Position numbers and translations under genes: made by a program. The notes beneath the pieces are model-generated. The model worked only from the letters and a program-made list of their open reading frames with translations. It made no database searches and was not told the origin of the DNA. Positions 42,853 to 51,451 of a stretch of DNA of 64,000 bases are shown here, in pieces. Position 1 is the first letter of the stretch; each line of letters starts with the position of its first letter. This DNA is from Schaalia sp. ZJ405 (GTDB taxonomy: Bacteria; Actinomycetota; Actinomycetes; Actinomycetales; Actinomycetaceae), in NCBI RefSeq assembly GCF_011038885.2, contig NZ_CP064952.1:930001-994000 (forward strand), written 5' to 3'.

Positions 42853-44031
42853 CTAGTTCTTCGATCCGAAGACGATCTCGTCCCAACTGGGAACCGAACG
42901 CCGACGCGTGTGCGTCTTCTTCGTTGCAGGCTGTTCTGCGTGAAGATCCTCAAGTCCTGGCAACGTGGCATCACTGACCGAGGTCACCGCGGGTTTTTCC
43001 GCCGCCTGGTTCTTTTCGGGCTTCACCGCCGGGCTCGACGCACGTTCCTTGTCAGGAACCGATTCCCTCTCCTGCGGACGTGCGTCCACCGCAGGAATGG
43101 TTCGCCCAGTGCTGGCCCGTTCCGCAGTCTTGGGGGACGAGGACGAGGCATCGGCTCCCGAAGGAGCATCAGCGGAATTTGATTCGGTCACGGAATCGGA
43201 ATCAACTCGCGTCCGGGCCTGTGCAAGAGAATAGATTCTCGCCGAAATTGACCCACGCTGCGGCTCGTGAGTGGCAGGAGCGTCCGACGGCTCCTCATCG
43301 AGGAAAGAGGCGTCCTCGTCCTCGTCAATGTCGTACTCGATGTCCTGACGTTTCCCACGGGCAGCGTTGAGCTGATCAACAATTGCCTCACGCGCACGCA
43401 ATTCGTCATCGCTTTCGTGCTGCGGATCCGACTGGGGCAGCGGTGTAAAAATTGACGAGGTCGGAGCCTGAGCAACGGTTTCCGTGAGCCACTGGGCTTC
43501 CTGATCAACGGCATCGAGGCCGCCGGAGGGATGCAGGCTCCACTGGGCCGCATGTTCGGCTGCTCCCTGAACGAAAGTTAAACAGATCTGCCAGGGGCCC
43601 GACGACCCACGACGAGCCGTCCACGTGAGGGACTGCGGATCGACACCGCGAGCGGCGAGCCGGTCAACAACGAGATCACCCATGAGGGGACCGTCAGGCT
43701 CTGATCCGATGACAATGGAGCGGGCGCGTTGAAGAGCGTACTGTTTTTCGGCTTCAACGGGGGCTTCGTAGCGGCGAATCGACTGGACATCCATGCCGTG
43801 GGCGGAGGCGAGTTCTTCAGGGCTGGCGCCGGCGCGTAGGAGAGACTGAATGTCGCGGGGACGTAGGGACTGAGCGGTTGGTTCGGGGGCAACCTCGATA
43901 CGCGGACGATCACGACGTGTCGCGGCGCGTAGCTCATCGGTGATGGGGACTTGATAGCGTTCCCCCTGGGTGTCGGTAAACACCAGGGACTCCCCGTCGC
44001 CTCCAACGCCGAGCAATTCAAGCTCGATCAT
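42853..44031 (-). CDS. sepH: Septation protein SepH (FtsZ regulator)
   Basis: A 392-aa protein of the DUF3071/SepH family, which binds FtsZ and promotes filament bundling during septation in actinobacteria. The start MIELELLGVGGDGESLVFTDTQGERYQVPITDELRAA and the HTH-like segment LRPRDIQSLLRAGASPEELASAHGMDVQSIRRYEAPV fit the family. The C-terminal half is disordered and acidic (DEDEDASFLDEEPSD). Start at 44031 is set by AGGAGG 9 nt upstream; an upstream extension of 44 codons is open but unsupported. A copy of GGGGGACGAGGACGAGG falls inside the tail on the opposite strand. Confidence 0.9.
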   Translation of the reverse strand: MIELELLGVGGDGESLVFTDTQGERYQVPITDELRAATRRDRPRIEVAPEPTAQSLRPRDIQSLLRAGASPEELASAHGMDVQSIRRYEAPVEAEKQYALQRARSIVIGSEPDGPLMGDLVVDRLAARGVDPQSLTWTARRGSSGPWQICLTFVQGAAEHAAQWSLHPSGGLDAVDQEAQWLTETVAQAPTSSIFTPLPQSDPQHESDDELRAREAIVDQLNAARGKRQDIEYDIDEDEDASFLDEEPSDAPATHEPQRGSISARIYSLAQARTRVDSDSVTESNSADAPSGADASSSSPKTAERASTGRTIPAVDARPQERESVPDKERASSPAVKPEKNQAAEKPAVTSVSDATLPGLEDLHAEQPATKKTHTRRRSVPSWDEIVFGSKN

Positions 44032-44230
44032 CTCCACCTCCTGCGCAGCATGATCCACGTCGAATCGTCTCAAATTGTGTACGACGATACCGCATGCCTC
44101 GCCGAGTGTCTCCAACATTGTTCTCCACAAAAGATGAGCGGATATAGCAATTGGCGCCCACAAGTGTTATCCTCCCTGCGCTAAGGCACCTCACGGTGCC
44201 GTATATCCCCGCTAGTGGAAAGGGACGACA

Positions 44231-44533
44231 GTGGCGACCGATTACGACGCTCCGCGTAAGAACGAAGACGACGTTGCTGAGGACTCCATTGAGGAACTCA
44301 AGTCGCGTCGAAACGATGCCGGCTCCGCGGAAATCGAAGAAGATGAAAATGAGGCGGCGGAGAATTTTGAGCTACCCGGCGCCGACCTGTCCAAGGAGGA
44401 ACTGACTGTTCACGTCGTGCCGCGTCAGGACGACGAGTTCACCTGTTCGATGTGTTTCCTTGTTCATCATGCGTCCCAGCTTGACCACGTCGATGACAAT
44501 GGTCTTCCGGTGTGCACCGAGTGTGCAGGCTGA
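44231..44533 (+). CDS. DUF4193 zinc-ribbon protein
   Basis: A 100-aa protein widespread in actinobacteria. The acidic N-terminal half (DDVAEDSIEELKSRRN) is followed by a zinc knuckle: CSMCFLVHHASQL and CTECAG. GTG start, with GGAAAGGGACG upstream. It is the first gene of a conserved rightward cluster (DUF4193, DUF3710, OB-fold, DUF3159). Mycobacterial homologues are small and their function is unknown, possibly in transcription. Confidence 0.85.
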   Translation: MATDYDAPRKNEDDVAEDSIEELKSRRNDAGSAEIEEDENEAAENFELPGADLSKEELTVHVVPRQDDEFTCSMCFLVHHASQLDHVDDNGLPVCTECAG

Positions 44534-44542
44534 GTGCCCGTC

Positions 44543-45190
44543 ATGTTTGGACGCAAGAAGAAACACGAAGCCGTCGACGCCGTTGAGGAAAAAGAGGAGA
44601 GCCGTCTTCCCCGAATGGGCGATGACGACCCGATCTGGGGGACTCCTGGACCTCGATCCGCACATGAGGTTGACCTGTCGGAAGGCTACATTGACCTAGG
44701 GTCGATCCTCATTCCCACAGTGAAGGGAATGCAGCTGCGCACCCAGGTCGCCGATGACAAGAAAACAGTTCTGAGGATCCTCATTGTCTTAGGGGTCTCG
44801 GGAATCCAGATGAGCGTCGCTGCGGCGCCGCGCTCTGGGGGCGTGTGGGACGAGGTGCGTGAGGAAATCCGATCGCAGCTGACAACCGATGGGGCAAAGG
44901 TCGAAGACCTCACCACACGCTATGGTGCGGAACTGCTTGCTGACGTGCCCGTGGAGATGCCTGATGGTCGGGCTGCGACCTCGCGGATGCGCATTATCGG
45001 CCGGGAAGGGCCGCGCTGGTTTGCTCGGATTGACATCATCGGGCCCGCTGCCGATGATGACGAGGCCGGAGCTGAGATTGAAAAAGTCATTGATCGCATC
45101 GTTGTGCGGCGAGATGATCAACCCAGAGCACGCCTTGACCTCCTTCCCCTCCACCTGCCCGCCGGCGCCACGCAGACGCCGGATCTCTAA
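44543..45190 (+). CDS. DUF3710-family protein
   Basis: A 215-aa soluble protein, conserved in actinobacteria, of unknown function. N-terminus MFGRKKKHEAVDAVEEKEE then a folded domain with YIDLGSILIPTVKGMQLRTQVADDKKTV, GIQMSVAAAPRSGGVWDEVREEI and GREGPRWFARIDIIGPAADDDEA. ATG 44543 is chosen over a GTG at 44534. In relatives a dUTPase gene usually precedes it; here the DUF4193 gene is directly upstream and no dut is present in the cluster. Confidence 0.85.
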   Translation: MFGRKKKHEAVDAVEEKEESRLPRMGDDDPIWGTPGPRSAHEVDLSEGYIDLGSILIPTVKGMQLRTQVADDKKTVLRILIVLGVSGIQMSVAAAPRSGGVWDEVREEIRSQLTTDGAKVEDLTTRYGAELLADVPVEMPDGRAATSRMRIIGREGPRWFARIDIIGPAADDDEAGAEIEKVIDRIVVRRDDQPRARLDLLPLHLPAGATQTPDL

Positions 45191-45202
45191 GCTGGGGAGG
45201 CC

Positions 45203-45601
45203 GTGGTGGCAACGCAACACGGATTCTTCACCCGCCTACGCGACTCTCTGGTCCGAAGGTGGAATGAAGATCCCCGAATCATTGACGAGGCCGAAGACGA
45301 GGACCGGACGCGTTCGAGTCGTGGAACCACGGCGATCAGACAGGTCCGTGATCGTCAGCACGCCACCCTCTTCGGATCCGTCCTCTCAATGACCTACCCC
45401 CCGGCAGGGTCAACGCTCTCCCTCGCGGCGACACTGTACGATGGCACCGGCTCCATTGAACTGCGCTGGCCGGGGAGACGAGATATCCCGGGGCTTTCCG
45501 TTGGCGCTCATCTCGAAGTCGAAGGCACCGCGGGATTCCAAGGAGATCACCTGGTGATCATCAATCCCGCGTATCGCATCATCGCAATGGAAAGTGAGTG
45601 A
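45203..45601 (+). CDS. OB-fold nucleic-acid-binding protein
   Basis: A 132-aa single OB-fold (STLSLAATLYDGTGSIELRWPGRRDIPGLSVGAHLEVEGTAGFQGDHLVIINPAYRII). This type is common next to DUF3710 in actinobacteria and is expected to bind single-stranded DNA or RNA. GTG start. Its stop is 6 nt before the TTG start of the DUF3159 gene. Confidence 0.75.
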   Translation: MVATQHGFFTRLRDSLVRRWNEDPRIIDEAEDEDRTRSSRGTTAIRQVRDRQHATLFGSVLSMTYPPAGSTLSLAATLYDGTGSIELRWPGRRDIPGLSVGAHLEVEGTAGFQGDHLVIINPAYRIIAMESE

Positions 45602-45607
45602 CCGTCG

Positions 45608-46381
45608 TTGACGAACCCAGCCCATGACACGCCGAACGTGTCGCAGCCCTCGGCAACCCCCGATGCTGCCCTAAGCGACCCAAGCGACGCTGCCAACACG
45701 GGGCAGAAACATTCGGCGTTCGTTGATCAGTGGGCTGATCGACTTGACGCTGACGAATTCTCGTGGAAGTCGACGATCGGAGGCTGGCGAGGACTCATCG
45801 AATCCACTCTTCCTCCGCTGATCTTCGTCATCGTCTACATCATCTCACGGGACGTCCCATTCACGCTCTTGGCAGCGGCCGCCACCGCACTCGTTGCCTG
45901 CGCAATCCGCATCATCGAACGCCAACCCATCACTCAGGCACTGTCCGGTCTGATCGGCGTGGGCATCGGCGTGATCTGGGCTCTGCTTTCTGGGCGCGGT
46001 GAAGACTACTTCATCTGGGGATTCATCACATCGGGCGCATTCGCAATCGCGATCCTCTTGTCGATCCTCATCCGCCGGAATATCGTCTCGGTTGTGGCCA
46101 GCCGCGTGTTAGAACTCGGACCCGACTGGCGTTCCAACCCCGCCTACCGGGACCTCAAACGCCGAGGTCTTGCCCTGTCATGGATCTGGGTCGGTGTCTT
46201 TGCACTGCGCCTAGCTGTGCAGGTGCCACTGTGGGCAGCGGGACTCGTTGCACCCCTGGGGATAGCGAAACTCGTCCTCGGCCTCCCTCTCTTTGCTCTT
46301 GCATGCTGGGTGACGTGGCTGGGTATGAAACCGTTCCACGGACTCAAGCAACGCCTCGTGGGTGAAACGTCGGCTAAGTGA
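45608..46381 (+). CDS. DUF3159-family membrane protein
   Basis: A 257-aa integral membrane protein with about six helices (ESTLPPLIFVIVYIISR, LLAAAATALVACAIRI, LIGVGIGVIWALLS, FIWGFITSGAFAIAILLSILI and two near the end) after a Ser/Asp-rich cytoplasmic N-terminus. TTG is the only plausible start. In actinobacteria it sits between the OB-fold gene and the TrkA genes, as here. Function unknown; a transport role is possible. Confidence 0.78.
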   Translation: MTNPAHDTPNVSQPSATPDAALSDPSDAANTGQKHSAFVDQWADRLDADEFSWKSTIGGWRGLIESTLPPLIFVIVYIISRDVPFTLLAAAATALVACAIRIIERQPITQALSGLIGVGIGVIWALLSGRGEDYFIWGFITSGAFAIAILLSILIRRNIVSVVASRVLELGPDWRSNPAYRDLKRRGLALSWIWVGVFALRLAVQVPLWAAGLVAPLGIAKLVLGLPLFALACWVTWLGMKPFHGLKQRLVGETSAK

Positions 46382-46398
46382 GGCCTAAGAATCACGAA

Positions 46399-47118
46399 TC
46401 ACACTGCGTCGGCAGCCGATGAACCGTCCGCTGCGTCGCCTCCGTCGCCGGTGTCAATCTGAACAAGATCGGTGAGAGCTTTCAAGGCGGAACCATCAGA
46501 GTTCGGCACCAGCAGAAGCAACTGATCACCGGCCTCGAAGGCGTCATCCACCGTTGGCGTGAGGGGACGGTCATCTCGTAGGACCGACGTCAAAACCGTT
46601 CGCGCGGGCAAGGTGATCGCCGGAATGCGCTGACCAACCAGTGGGGACTCCGACGGAAGAACAATCGAATACATCGACACCTCAGCCGATGAGAAGGAAA
46701 ACAGGCGCACCGGCATTGCCGTGGACACCGCCTCTTCAACGAGAGCAGTCATGATGCGCGGAGTTGACACAGACACGTCAACCCCCCAGCTTTCGTTGAA
46801 CAGCCACTCATTCTTCGGGTGATTCATACGCGCAACAACCCGCGGAACAGCGAATTCTGTTTTCGCTAGCAACGACACCACAAGATTTGCCTTATCGTCC
46901 CCGGTGGCGGCAATCATGACATCAGCGTCGGCGACACCTGCGTCGCGCAGAGCATCGGGAGAACATGCGTCAGCTAACACCCAGTCGGCGTCGGCAACGG
47001 AGGCGACCTTGAGCTTTTCAGGATTGTGATCGATGAGAGTGAGGTCGTGGCCGTGGTCAAGTAGCTCCAAAGCCACGGAACGCCCCAGAGTCCCAGCTCC
47101 TGCAATGACGATTTTCAT
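46399..47118 (-). CDS. TrkA-family potassium uptake regulator (second copy)
   Basis: A 239-aa regulator: an N-terminal RCK-N/Rossmann domain with GAGTLGRSVALELLDHGHDLTLIDHNP, ADVMIAATGDDKANLVVSLLAKTEF and VVARMNHPKNEWLF, then a C-terminal RCK-C domain (PLVGQRIPAITLPARTVLTSVLRD). It binds NAD(H)/nucleotides and gates a K+ channel or permease. It starts one nucleotide after the stop of the other TrkA gene. In mycobacteria the equivalent pair is CeoB/CeoC. Confidence 0.9.
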   Translation of the reverse strand: MKIVIAGAGTLGRSVALELLDHGHDLTLIDHNPEKLKVASVADADWVLADACSPDALRDAGVADADVMIAATGDDKANLVVSLLAKTEFAVPRVVARMNHPKNEWLFNESWGVDVSVSTPRIMTALVEEAVSTAMPVRLFSFSSAEVSMYSIVLPSESPLVGQRIPAITLPARTVLTSVLRDDRPLTPTVDDAFEAGDQLLLLVPNSDGSALKALTDLVQIDTGDGGDAADGSSAADAV

Positions 47119-47119
47119 G

Positions 47120-47785
47120 TTAGGCCTCCAATTTGGGCGGCTCGGTGAGAATCGCGCGCAACTCGGTTGCGTCCGTGCCTGGGATTGCGAAGTACAGCTG
47201 GTCGTACTCCTGAACAACGAAGTCATTCGAGGCCGGAAGAACAGCTCCCATACGCGAGGTGAAGACGATGCGTCGCCCGGTGAGTTCTTCCACCGTCGGA
47301 TAGGGAACCCCGTACCACTGGGCAACCGGGGTTGCGTTGACGAGGGAGACCGCGCCGGTGGGATGTGACCACACGAGGGAGGCGTTGGGAGGAAGGAGCC
47401 GGCGCAGTACCGACTCGGTTGTTCGCTGAACCGAGGCAACCGTGGGGATTCCGAGCCGTTCGTAGACGGAAGCGCGGGTCGGATCGTAGATGCGGGCAAC
47501 GACACGCTCAACGTTGAAGGTTTCACGAGCGACTCGTGCCGCGATGATGTTGGAATTATCTCCGCTGGAGACAGCAGCGAAAGCGTAGGCATCCTTGATC
47601 CCTGCCTGACGAAGCGTGTCGCGGTCCATGCCCAGGCCCGTGACGCGACGCCCCGAAAAATCGGGGGAAAGACGAGAGAACGCCTTGGGGTCAATGTCGA
47701 TGATCGAGACAGAATGTCCGTCAGCATCCAGGTGAGTTGCAAGGCTCGACCCCACGCGCCCGCATCCCATAATCACAAAGTGCAC
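47120..47785 (-). CDS. TrkA-family potassium uptake regulator (first copy)
   Basis: A 221-aa TrkA/CeoB-like protein. RCK-N: MHFVIMGCGRVGSSLATHLDADGHSVSIIDIDPKAF and SSGDNSNIIAARVARETFNVERVVARIYDP; RCK-C follows in the last third (TVEELTGRRIVFTSRMGAVLPAS). GTG start, divergent from the APC permease gene. With its partner it forms a nucleotide-sensing regulator of a K+ transporter, possibly the nearby permease. Confidence 0.9.
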   Translation of the reverse strand: MHFVIMGCGRVGSSLATHLDADGHSVSIIDIDPKAFSRLSPDFSGRRVTGLGMDRDTLRQAGIKDAYAFAAVSSGDNSNIIAARVARETFNVERVVARIYDPTRASVYERLGIPTVASVQRTTESVLRRLLPPNASLVWSHPTGAVSLVNATPVAQWYGVPYPTVEELTGRRIVFTSRMGAVLPASNDFVVQEYDQLYFAIPGTDATELRAILTEPPKLEA

Positions 47786-47862
47786 GCTCCAAAACTACTC
47801 GTTTCCTCACAAAGGTCCAATGCGACGTTTCGCTTTGCCTCGCGGGGCTATAGTCTTGCTCC

Positions 47863-49917
47863 GTGTTGCACAACATCTTTCACCGTGCGAAACGCCTCGT
47901 CATCGGTCGTCCGATGCGGTCGGATTCGATGGGTCGCCAGCTGCTTCCCAAGCGTATTGCCCTGCCGATTTTTGCCTCCGACGCGCTCTCATCCGTTGCC
48001 TACGCACCCGACGAAATCCTTCTGACCTTGGCATTGGCAGGATCCCTCGCCGCCTTGAACTCCGTGTGGGTCGGGGTCGCAGTTGCAGCGGTTCTCGCGG
48101 TGGTGGTGATCTCCTACAGGCAGACGGTCCACGCCTACCCCTCCGGTGGCGGCGACTACGAGGTGGTGTCAACAAATCTTGGGAAAACGTGGGGGCTTGT
48201 TGTGGCCTCCGCGCTGCTCGTTGATTACATCCTCACGGTAGCGGTGTCAGTGTCATCCGGTGCCGCATACATCACCACAGCACTTCCTTCACTTGCAGGC
48301 CACGAAGCCATCATCGCGGTGACCCTCATCGTTATTCTTGCAACACTCAATCTTCGGGGGACCCGCGAAGCCGGGGGAGCGTTCGCCATTCCGACCTACC
48401 TCTACATGGGGGCAATCGCGCTCATGGTTGTTGTTGGAGTCATCGAATGGGTCACCGGGAACCTCGGCGCAGCCCCAACAGCCCACTACGACCTCGTCGC
48501 TACCGGAGGGCACGAGGAAGGACTCGTTGGCCTGGCCGGCGCTTTCCTCCTCATGCGCGCTTTCTCATCAGGCTGCGCGGCTTTGACCGGTGTTGAAGCC
48601 ATCTCCAATGGTGTACCGATGCTGCGTCGCCCCAAGTCCCGCAACGCCGCGACAACCCTTGCGCTCCTGGGAACTATCGCGGCCACAATGATGCTTTCCG
48701 TTCTCGTCCTCGCCCGCCAAACCGGGGTGAAGATCGTTGAAAACCCAGCCTCGCAGCTGACTCTCAACGGACAACCAGCCCCAGCTGACCTCCAGATTGC
48801 CCCGGCGATCAGTCAGATCGCCTCGGCAGTATTTGGAGCAGGCTCCGTCTTCTTCTTCATCATCACCGCTGTGACCGGACTGATCCTCGTCCTCGCCGCA
48901 AACACCGCGTTCAACGGATTCCCCACTCTCGCGTCCGTGCTGTCGCGCGACGCTTTTCTTCCGCGCCAAATGTACCGACGCGGTGACCGACTCTCGTATT
49001 CCAACGGCATCATTGTTTTATCAGCCGCCGCCATCGTCCTCGTTCTTGGCTTTAACGCGCAGGTATCGCGGCTGATTCAGCTCTACGTCGTCGGAGTATT
49101 CATTTCCTTTACGCTCTCGCAACTGGGGATGATTCGCCACTGGAATCGGATCCTGCGGACCCGTCAAAGCGGAGAGCAACGAGGACGAGTTCTGCGCTCA
49201 CGTGCCGTGAACGTCATCGGATTCATGATGACCGGCCTCGTTCTCATCATCGTGTTCATCACGAAATTTGCTCACGGCGCCTGGATCACTCTCGTGATGA
49301 TCCTCGTGGTGTTCCTCATCCAGCAAGGAATTCACCGCCACTACGAAACAATCCGCTCCCAGCTGCGCGTTGACGACTGGACAGCCAAGAGAACACTGCC
49401 AACCCGTGTGCGCGCACTCATCCTCGTGTCAAACTTCTCTCGACCATCGATGCGCGCGGTCGCGGTGGCCCGCGCATCCCAACCCTCCGCCATCGAATTA
49501 GTGTCCGTTGTTGCCGACGAAACCGAGGAACGCCGAATCAGATCCGAATGGGAAGAATCGGGTATTCCCATCCGCCTGACTCTGCTGTCAAGCCCATACC
49601 GCAACGTCATTCAGGTGATCCTTCAGTATGTTCGCACGCGACGCAAGCGCTCGCCCTCGGAAATGCTGGTCATCTACATGCCCCAATTCCTTGTTCGACA
49701 CTGGTGGGAAAACGCGCTGCATAATCAGATGGCCCTGCGCCTGCGGCGGGCCCTGCTGGGAGTCCCCGGCGTGGTCATCACCGTGGTTCCCTGGAAACTT
49801 GGTGAGGACGCGGAAGTTGAGGGACATCAGCTGGTCAACGACCCATTTAAGCGTCCCACGACGATCCCATCGCCCAGCAGCGATACTCTCGTTGGCCCCG
49901 AAACTGTGGAGGAATAG
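47863..49917 (+). CDS. APC-superfamily amino acid/cation permease with cytosolic domain
   Basis: A 684-aa transporter with about 12 helices (first half typical: LPIFASDALSSVAYAPDEILLTLALAG, TVHAYPSGGGDYEVVSTNLGKTWGLVVASALLVDYILTVAVSVSSG) and a cytosolic C-terminal region (STAKRTLPTRVRALILVSNFSRPSMRAVAVARASQPSAIELVSV). The APC-plus-soluble-domain form resembles KUP/KimA-like transporters. Adjacent TrkA regulators suggest K+ or K+-coupled transport. GTG start; its stop overlaps the next gene by a single base (49917). Precise substrate unknown. Confidence 0.85.
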   Translation: MLHNIFHRAKRLVIGRPMRSDSMGRQLLPKRIALPIFASDALSSVAYAPDEILLTLALAGSLAALNSVWVGVAVAAVLAVVVISYRQTVHAYPSGGGDYEVVSTNLGKTWGLVVASALLVDYILTVAVSVSSGAAYITTALPSLAGHEAIIAVTLIVILATLNLRGTREAGGAFAIPTYLYMGAIALMVVVGVIEWVTGNLGAAPTAHYDLVATGGHEEGLVGLAGAFLLMRAFSSGCAALTGVEAISNGVPMLRRPKSRNAATTLALLGTIAATMMLSVLVLARQTGVKIVENPASQLTLNGQPAPADLQIAPAISQIASAVFGAGSVFFFIITAVTGLILVLAANTAFNGFPTLASVLSRDAFLPRQMYRRGDRLSYSNGIIVLSAAAIVLVLGFNAQVSRLIQLYVVGVFISFTLSQLGMIRHWNRILRTRQSGEQRGRVLRSRAVNVIGFMMTGLVLIIVFITKFAHGAWITLVMILVVFLIQQGIHRHYETIRSQLRVDDWTAKRTLPTRVRALILVSNFSRPSMRAVAVARASQPSAIELVSVVADETEERRIRSEWEESGIPIRLTLLSSPYRNVIQVILQYVRTRRKRSPSEMLVIYMPQFLVRHWWENALHNQMALRLRRALLGVPGVVITVVPWKLGEDAEVEGHQLVNDPFKRPTTIPSPSSDTLVGPETVEE

Positions 49918-51224
49918 TGAGCCGTACCGAAAAGAACACCGCACGTGGCCTCGATGAGGTTCTTGAACTCACCGTGGACGATCCCGCACACGGTGGCGCC
50001 TGCGTGGCACGAGACCCATCCTCGCGCGTCGTCTTCGTCCGCCACGCCCTCCCCGGTGAACGAGTGCGAGCGCGGATCACCTCAGCGCAGAAACGCCTTG
50101 CATGGGCCGATGCCATTGAGATCCTTGACGCCAGTGAAGACCGCGTGGAGTCGGTGTGGCCACAGGCCGGTCCAGGCGGAGTCGGCGGGGGAGAACTCGC
50201 TCATGTGGCACCTGCGGCCCAACGTACGTGGAAAGCCCACGTCGTTGCCTCACAGCTGCGCCGAATCGCAGGGGAGAGCCTCTCTCAGGAAGTCGCCAAC
50301 CTCGGTGGTGTCCAGGTCCAAGCAGCACCCGGAGACGAGGACCCATCGGATCCGTTAACCCATCGTCGCTCCCGCATTGAACTCGTCATCGACGCAAACG
50401 GTCACGCGGGGATGCACCGATTCCGTAGCAGCGAGGTCGTGGCTCTTGATGCAATGCCGCTCGCCGTTGAATCAATCAGCGCTCTCGGCCTCTTTGATGC
50501 TCACTCACCCCTGGCCAGGCTCTGGCACCCGGGAGATCGTCTCAGAGTGGTTGCACCCAACGGGCAAGACCCCGTGCTGGTGACGCCGCGCGGAGTGTTT
50601 TGCGCTGACGGACAGCCCCTGGCAGCAGAGGTTCTCCACTGGGATGTGGGGACGAGGACGAGGGGGACGTTCCGCTACGGTGTTTCTCCCTCCGGTTTTT
50701 GGCAGACACACATCCGTGGAGCTGAGGCCCTCCTTGATTCCGTTGATCGGGCGTCACACGTCGAAAACGGAGCCTCAGTTGTTGAACTGTATTCGGGTGC
50801 GGGGCTTTTCACGCGTCTCTTCGCTGAGCGTGTGGGTGACAGCGGAGAGGTCGTCAGCCTTGAAGGTGCTGAGGAAGCGGTCCGAAACGCGGGGGACACT
50901 CTCGCCCGCTTCCCGGCTGTGTCGGCGTTCCACGGTCAGGTTGATCGTTTAGGAGTTGCGGAGTTGGGGGCTCAGCTGAGGTCGACGCGGCCCGACGTTG
51001 TTGTTATGGATCCGCCGCGCTCAGGTGCGGGACGCGGCGTCTGTGAGGCAGTTGCTCAGCTTGGAGCCGAGCGCATTGTTCTTGTGTCGTGTGATCCGGC
51101 TGCGGGTGCGCGCGATCTGCGCACTCTGGTTGAGGCTGGATATCGCGTCGCATCCCTTGAGGCATGGGATCTCTTCCCGCACACGCATCACGTGGAAACG
51201 GTGGCGGAACTTCTGCGGGGCTGA
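49917..51224 (+). CDS. TRAM-domain SAM-dependent RNA (uracil-5) methyltransferase, TrmA/RumA family
   Basis: A 435-aa RNA methyltransferase. An N-terminal TRAM domain (LELTVDDPAHGGACVARDPSSRVVFVRHALPGERVRARI) binds RNA; the Rossmann part has VVELYSGAGLFTRLFAERVG (SAM), VVMDPPRSGAGRGVC, and the catalytic Cys in VLVSCDPAAGARDL. It would make 5-methyluridine in tRNA or rRNA; which position is not decidable from sequence. GTG start overlapping the permease stop by one base. An iron-sulfur Cys cluster as in RumA is not seen. Confidence 0.9.
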   Translation: MSRTEKNTARGLDEVLELTVDDPAHGGACVARDPSSRVVFVRHALPGERVRARITSAQKRLAWADAIEILDASEDRVESVWPQAGPGGVGGGELAHVAPAAQRTWKAHVVASQLRRIAGESLSQEVANLGGVQVQAAPGDEDPSDPLTHRRSRIELVIDANGHAGMHRFRSSEVVALDAMPLAVESISALGLFDAHSPLARLWHPGDRLRVVAPNGQDPVLVTPRGVFCADGQPLAAEVLHWDVGTRTRGTFRYGVSPSGFWQTHIRGAEALLDSVDRASHVENGASVVELYSGAGLFTRLFAERVGDSGEVVSLEGAEEAVRNAGDTLARFPAVSAFHGQVDRLGVAELGAQLRSTRPDVVVMDPPRSGAGRGVCEAVAQLGAERIVLVSCDPAAGARDLRTLVEAGYRVASLEAWDLFPHTHHVETVAELLRG

Positions 51225-51247
51225 CGCATATTCGAACCGTCGCTTTT

Positions 51248-51278
51248 GCGTAAAAGGTGCGCGCTCGTCCTCGTCCCC
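51248..51278 (-). repeat. Bipartite intergenic element, copy 2
   Basis: On the minus strand: GGGGACGAGGACGAG, then CGCGCACCTTTTACGC. The same two blocks occur at 13492-13529 and 54301-54341. It lies between the RNA methyltransferase gene and acnA. Confidence 0.65.
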
Positions 51279-51405
51279 AGAATGTCTGTGGAATCGACGG
51301 CGTGTGGGTGAAGGGGAGAATCCGCGAAATAACGCGGAAAAAACTGCGGGGGATGGCCGACGAATTTTGCTGGTCGGATGTGGTTGCGGGCGTGGGGACT
51401 CGTAG

Positions 51406-51425
51406 TTATCTTGATATCGAGATAA
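51406..51425. promoter_or_regulatory. Operator-like palindrome upstream of acnA
   Basis: TTATCTTGATATCGAGATAA is an 18/20 symmetrical palindrome ending 26 nt before the acnA start. The right arm (GATAAT at 51421) also resembles a -10 box. It is the likely binding site of a repressor or activator of aconitase. The regulator is not in the window. Confidence 0.55.
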
Positions 51426-51451
51426 TTTTCGATCGTGCCAAGGGAGGCCTC

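Noticed and set aside
51257-51451. 65-codon N-terminal extension of acnA
   Set aside because: It runs through the intergenic repeat and palindrome and lacks aconitase similarity; AGGGAGG before 51452 marks the start.
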